Part shown: piece by piece, positions 5,310 to 8,041 of the stretch
Layout: every line of letters begins with the position of its first letter
How positions within the stretch are numbered: position 1 is the first letter of the stretch
Origin: Desulfobacterales bacterium
Lineage (GTDB): Bacteria; Desulfobacterota; Desulfobacteria; Desulfobacterales; JAUWMJ01
Length of the DNA: 8,041 nucleotides
Assembly: GCA_030613225.1 (NCBI GenBank)
Contig: JAUWMJ010000114.1
Coordinates: 1 to 8,041, forward strand
Direction: 5' to 3'
Notes under the pieces: generated by a model
Database searches by the model: none
The model's input: the letters and a program-made list of their open reading frames with translations, nothing else
What the model was told of the DNA's origin: nothing
Made by a program: the position numbers and the translations under genes

Positions 5310-5684
5310 TTACAATTTTTTTATCAGGGTCAGCTTGTCCCTTGTACCATTGTGTCTAAATGCTAGACTGAATGTAGAACCGTTATCATCCCACACTTGC
5401 ATAAGCGTCCATTTCTCCGTCTGACCATTATCCGCCTTCACATCAAGGGAAATTACATCATCCTGGACGCTTTTAACCATCGCCTCAACAGTTTTGTCCC
5501 CTATCTTCAGGAAATTCTGCTCTCCGGTAAGATTGATTTCGATCATAGTGCCATCATTGCCACGTTTCCAAATGCCAGATATGTCGGCGAGTTTATTTCC
5601 GCTGCCTCCGCTACAGCCAACAAAAGCAATACACAAAGCAAACGCCAATGCTAAACAAAAGTAACGCAAATTTCTGTATTCCAT
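5310..5684 (-). CDS. Small lipoprotein of unknown function
   Basis: This is a 124-residue protein with a clear lipoprotein signal: positively charged N-terminus, hydrophobic core (residues 7-22) and lipobox F-V-G-C with the modified Cys at 24. Ser at +2 and a Gly/Ser-rich linker suggest sorting to the outer membrane. The mature part starts I-S-G-I-W-K and alternates short strand-like stretches (T-M-I-E-I-N-L, V-I-S-L-D-V-K, F-S-L-A-F-R). This suggests a small beta-barrel or lipocalin-like fold; no family is recognised with certainty. GGAG sits 9 bases before the ATG at 5684. It is alone in its direction between the two tRNA fragments, so it may be cargo of an old integrated element. Confidence 0.8.
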   Translation of the reverse strand: MEYRNLRYFCLALAFALCIAFVGCSGGSGNKLADISGIWKRGNDGTMIEINLTGEQNFLKIGDKTVEAMVKSVQDDVISLDVKADNGQTEKWTLMQVWDDNGSTFSLAFRHNGTRDKLTLIKKL

Positions 5685-5941
5685 GTCTAAAAACTCCTTT
5701 CATTGAAAAATTAAGCTTGAAAAGAAAAAACCTTTTCCCTTGCTCCGTGGAACGGCCCAGGATATTTAAGCCGCTTTTGTCCGGAAAGTGGCCTTGATAT
5801 TTACATCGGTGAAAATCAAGGTTGGAACCGTACAAAAGATGAATAGAATTCAGCAAATAGATTTCATGCAGAAAATTGATATAGTACAACCATTATTCTG
5901 TCAACAAAAAACTGTATTATCTTTAATAAAAAAATTGAGAT
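5685..5941. other. Intergenic region upstream of the lipoprotein gene, with possible leftward promoter
   Basis: No gene is visible. On the - strand TTGACA (5904-5899) is a perfect -35. TATCAA lies 17 bases on (5881-5876), or TATATC 15 bases on (5883-5878), giving a plausible promoter for the lipoprotein with a leader of about 190 bases. Inside that leader CCTTGAT (5792-5798) pairs with ATCAAGG (5815-5821). Confidence 0.4.
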
Positions 5942-5975
5942 AAAAAAAGGGTTAGCAAAATTAGACTAACCCTTT
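5942..5975 (-). terminator. Rho-independent terminator of the tRNA-Arg copy 2
   Basis: On the - strand a stem of up to 10 bp (core GGGTTAG/CTAACCC, 5949-5955 with 5966-5972) with a 10-base loop is followed by seven T residues (5948-5942), right after the tRNA 3' fragment. This is a textbook intrinsic terminator for leftward transcription. Confidence 0.75.
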
Positions 5976-5984
5976 GTATTTATT

Positions 5985-6035
5985 TGGTACGCCCGGCTGG
6001 ATTTGAACCAGCGGCTTTCAGCTCCGGAGGCTGAA
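5985..6035 (-). pseudogene. 3' portion of tRNA-Arg(CCG), copy 2; attachment site of the element to the right
   Basis: Read leftward: anticodon stem TCAGC/GCTGA around the loop CTCCGGA (anticodon CCG at 6027-6025, T33 in place), a five-base variable loop AAGCC, T-arm GCTGG-TTCAAAT-CCAGC, acceptor 3' strand CGGGCGT, discriminator A and CCA. No D-arm or acceptor 5' strand (expected ACGCCCG) occurs to the right; the sequence instead turns into element DNA with an integrase gene. It is therefore an attachment-site remnant, not a working tRNA. The intact tRNA would be expected at the far end of the element, beyond this window. Confidence 0.8.
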
Positions 6036-6304
6036 GGTAATACAATACCGCTTTCTACCTGTATATAATTAACCACCTAAAAAAGAACCATATTAACAGG
6101 TAAATAGAAAGGTCAAATATTTATTTACATACTTTTATATACTTTGATATACGTAAAAAAGGTTGGAAATAGGGTTGGAAAAAGAATCTTGCTTTTTCCA
6201 ACTTTTAAGCACTGAAGGCTGAAAGCCGAAGGCTTGTTTATTGATTATATACAAGAGATTAAAGCGGCCTTCAGCCTAAATAAAATTCCATATTGGGGGC
6301 TTTT
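6036..6304. other. Element end between tRNA att site and integrase: repeats and hairpin
   Basis: No gene is visible. GTTGGAAAAAG (6174-6184) pairs perfectly over 11 bp with CTTTTTCCAAC (6192-6202) and is followed by TTTT, so it resembles an intrinsic terminator. The GGTTGGAAA word also occurs just before, at 6161. The ten-base word AGGCTGAAGG at 6028-6037 recurs with changes at 6218-6227 and, inverted, at about 6269-6278. These could be integrase or excisionase binding sites near the attachment site. Confidence 0.5.
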
Positions 6305-6853
6305 ATGGCAAACCGCAAAAAAACGAAATATCCGGGTATTTTTTATCGTGAGGCTGACCGAATTGGAGGCAAGGGAATAGAAAAAGTTTATTACGTCGTT
6401 TACAAGAAAAACGGCAAAGTCCATGAAGAAAAAGCAGGGCGTCAACATGCCGATGATATGACACCCGCCCGGGCAGCACATATTCGGGCTGAGTTAATTG
6501 AGGGGAAAAGAAAGTCACGCAAAGAAATCCGAGTGCAGAAAGAGGCTCTAAAGAAAGCAGAAGCTAATAAATGGACGGTTGGCAAGCTATGGAAGGAGTA
6601 TAAAAAAAACAATCCAAAATTAAAAGGCTGGCACACTTATGAAAGCACGTATAATCTTCATATTAAGCCGAATTTTGCTAACAAGGAACCCAAGGACATA
6701 CTGCCACTGGACATCCGCCGGATTAAAAACAAACTTTTAAAAAAGCGATCTCCTCAGACCGTTTTTCATGTGATTGAACAGCTTAGACGCATTATCAACT
6801 TTGGCGTAGATAATAAACTGTACAAAGGAATTGATTTTATAATTAGTGCCTGA
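6305..6853 (+). CDS. Tyrosine-type site-specific integrase, N-terminal half only (truncated by IS)
   Basis: This 182-residue remnant corresponds to the N-terminus of a tRNA-targeting phage/island integrase. The first part (K-Y-P-G-I-F-Y-R, then V-Y-Y-V-V-Y-K) resembles the arm-site-binding domain. Residues about 95-175 are the SAM-like core-binding domain (W-T-V-G-K-L-W-K-E-Y, L-H-I-K-P-N-F, R-I-K-N-K-L). The reading ends at L-Y-K-G-I-D-F followed by four unrelated residues and a stop. Full integrases of this type run near 380-400 residues, with Arg, His-x-x-Arg and Tyr catalytic motifs, none of which is present. The break coincides with the start of IS-type sequence, so it is a disrupted gene. 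The ATG at 6305 is preferred (GGGGG 5 bases upstream) over TTG at 6293. Its position beside the tRNA-Arg fragment fits its role. Confidence 0.82.
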   Translation: MANRKKTKYPGIFYREADRIGGKGIEKVYYVVYKKNGKVHEEKAGRQHADDMTPARAAHIRAELIEGKRKSRKEIRVQKEALKKAEANKWTVGKLWKEYKKNNPKLKGWHTYESTYNLHIKPNFANKEPKDILPLDIRRIKNKLLKKRSPQTVFHVIEQLRRIINFGVDNKLYKGIDFIISA

Positions 6854-6906
6854 ACGATAATTCATAAGTGGTTGAAAAATCGAAATAATATCGCATAGAA
6901 GTAAAA

Positions 6907-7046
6907 CGAAGATTTTCCAGACAATGCATAATTTACTTGCGTTATGACCTTGCAAGTGGTATTTATCTTATTGATATAAATAGTAAAAGCCACTTTCTGC
7001 CGGTTTTCCAGTCTGGCAGATTTAAGTCAAATCTGAAAAATCTTCG
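6907..7046. repeat. Structured leader of the transposase gene (nested inverted repeats)
   Basis: CGAAGATTTTCCAGA (6907-6921) pairs with TCTGAAAAATCTTCG (7032-7046) with one mismatch. Inside are CCAGAC/GTCTGG (6917-6922, 7011-7016), ACTTGC/GCAAGT (6935-6940, 6952-6957), AAGTGG/CCACTT (6954-6959, 6990-6995), TATTTAT/ATAAATA (6960-6966, 6976-6982) and AGATTT/AAATCT (7018-7023, 7029-7034). The outer arm ends 12 bases before the transposase ATG. It could limit translation from read-through transcripts. Confidence 0.6.
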
Positions 7047-7058
7047 TGGGAATAAATT

Positions 7059-8041
7059 ATGCGAAAAGTAATCGAATTGCAAATGGAATTTTGGAAAAAA
7101 GATATCTCTCAAATCGAGTTTGATCTTAAATCAAGGGATGAGATACCAAAGTTATTAATGGGGCTACAGTACATATACAGTACCTCAAAAATTCGAGCAA
7201 AAGTCTTTAAGATATTGAAAAGCATTGTACCGATAAAAAAACATAAAGTCGGAAGGCCAGGTATGGATTTGTGGAAGATATTGGTTTTAGGCACCTTGCG
7301 CCTAAACTGCAACTGGGATTTTGACAAAGTCCATGAAATGGCCAACAATCACACCAAACTGCGTCAAATGCTTGGACACAGCAAAAGGGATTTTGACTCT
7401 TTCTATGCCTTGCAGACTATAAGGGATAATATTACATTATTAACTCCGGAAATACTGGACGAGATCAATCAAGTTGTTATTACAGCCGGTCACAGCATTA
7501 TTATGACAAAGAAAGATCAGGATTTAAAAGGCAGCTGTGATTCCTTTGTAGTTGAAACAGATGTACATTATCCTACTGACACAAATTTGCTCTTTGATGC
7601 AGTTCGTAAAATGATATTTCTAATTGCGATTATTTGTTCGGAAACAGGAATAACAGAATGGCGGCAAAGCCATCATAACATATTAAAAGCAAAGCGAATG
7701 CTTCGTAGTATTCAAAAGCTGAAGCGTTCGACCTCAAAAGATGAGAATAAAAAGGAACAAAGGGATCAATTTATTGTTCAAGCCCATCAAAATTACATGG
7801 ATGTATGCCAGGGCTTTGTATCAAAGACAAAAGAAACAATCGGTATTCTTCGGGAACTTGGGATATTATCGATATCCCTGAATTTAAGACTGAGCACTGT
7901 TGAAGAGCATATTCGTCATGCCGAGCGACAAATCGATCAGATTCGAAGAAGAGTTGTTTTAGACGAAAAGATACCTCACGCAGAGAAAGTGTTCTCAATT
8001 TTCCAGCAGCATACTGAGTGGATTAGCAAGGGTAAAGCCGG
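7059..8041 (+). CDS. ISNCY-like DDE transposase, N-terminal part (runs off window)
   Basis: At least 327 codons are open without a stop from the ATG at 7059. The N-terminal part is basic and helical (K-H-K-V-G-R-P-G-M-D-L-W-K around residues 65-77, a DNA-binding type motif). A segment V-E-T-D-V-H-Y-P-T-D-T-N-L-L at about residues 165-178 follows. In this transposase group it carries the first catalytic Asp (Asp168; Asp174 is close by). A long Lys/Arg/Gln-rich helical insertion comes next, then I-P-H-A-E-K-V-F-S-I-F and H-T-E-W-I-S-K-G-K-A-G, which normally precede the second half of the catalytic domain. The remaining acidic residues must lie outside. No strong ribosome binding site is seen (only GTGGGA). 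It is the transposition enzyme of the IS that interrupts the integrase. The exact IS family is from recollection of the motif and is moderately sure. Confidence 0.8.
   Translation, partial: MRKVIELQMEFWKKDISQIEFDLKSRDEIPKLLMGLQYIYSTSKIRAKVFKILKSIVPIKKHKVGRPGMDLWKILVLGTLRLNCNWDFDKVHEMANNHTKLRQMLGHSKRDFDSFYALQTIRDNITLLTPEILDEINQVVITAGHSIIMTKKDQDLKGSCDSFVVETDVHYPTDTNLLFDAVRKMIFLIAIICSETGITEWRQSHHNILKAKRMLRSIQKLKRSTSKDENKKEQRDQFIVQAHQNYMDVCQGFVSKTKETIGILRELGILSISLNLRLSTVEEHIRHAERQIDQIRRRVVLDEKIPHAEKVFSIFQQHTEWISKGKA

Larger units (their letters stand above)
5024..6022. repeat. Direct repeat pair (terminator plus tRNA-Arg 3' end), 926 bases apart
   Basis: The stretches 5024-5096 and 5950-6022 align without gaps over 73 bases with 62 identical positions. 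They include both the terminator hairpin and the tRNA fragment, in the same orientation. They enclose the octamer hairpin and the lipoprotein gene. This fits two successive insertions at one tRNA-Arg locus or a small integrated or duplicated module. Confidence 0.7.
6845..8041 (+). mobile_element. Insertion sequence, ISNCY-like, left part (right end outside window)
   Basis: The left boundary is placed within a few bases of 6845, where integrase homology stops. It cannot be fixed without the right end and its terminal inverted repeat. Some 210 non-coding bases precede the transposase and are highly structured (see the 6907-7046 entry). The transposase frame is open to the last base of the window. 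Confidence 0.65.

Noticed and set aside
5611..5889. 92-codon - strand frame upstream of the lipoprotein
   Set aside because: It overlaps the lipoprotein start in another frame and covers its probable leader; no supporting features were seen.
5985..6035. Functional tRNA-Arg gene
   Set aside because: The anticodon arm, T-arm and CCA are intact, but there is no D-arm or 5' acceptor strand to the right.

Overview
The window looks like accessory and chromosomal DNA from a Gram-negative anaerobe, most plausibly a Desulfobacterota (deltaproteobacterial) relative. This rests on the lipoprotein signal, the chromosomal-type integron integrase, the moderate-to-low G+C and the palindromic intergenic repeats. 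It is an inference from gene style; no marker gene fixes the taxon.

Left part (1-2546): a chromosomal integron. An IntI-type tyrosine recombinase on the + strand carries the extra IntI-specific block. Gene cassettes run away from it on the - strand. The YfbU-family cassette can be bounded exactly (488-1199). It begins TTATGC, and its attC begins with the perfect complement GCATAAC. Its attC (482-607) folds into a long stem with two unpaired bases on one arm only. The next cassette outward begins TTAGCC and encodes a short protein with the two metal-binding motifs of class III nucleotide cyclases; its own attC is not resolved. Between intI and the first cassette lie a GC-rich, hairpin-dense block (1194-1397) and an AT-rich intI promoter region with palindromic operator-like sites.

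Middle (2578-4529): two + strand genes 11 bases apart, an auxin efflux carrier (AEC) family permease and a UDP-glucuronate 4-epimerase-like sugar epimerase. The permease reading frame clearly begins at about 2578, but the expected ATG is ATA and no ATG, GTG or TTG occurs in frame for the first 45 codons.

Next (4530-5684): an intergenic hairpin whose arms are tandem heptamers; a small exported protein with a mirror-symmetric six-cysteine pattern; a tRNA-Arg 3' fragment; a second hairpin built of tandem octamers; and a small lipoprotein on the - strand.

Right part (5942-8041): a second, better preserved 3' fragment of tRNA-Arg(CCG) with its terminator, lying 926 bases from the first. It is followed by the N-terminal half of a site-specific integrase, whose catalytic half is missing where a DDE-transposase insertion sequence begins. 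That transposase is open to the end of the window. I read this as a repeatedly used tRNA integration site, with the newest visible element's integrase knocked out by an IS.
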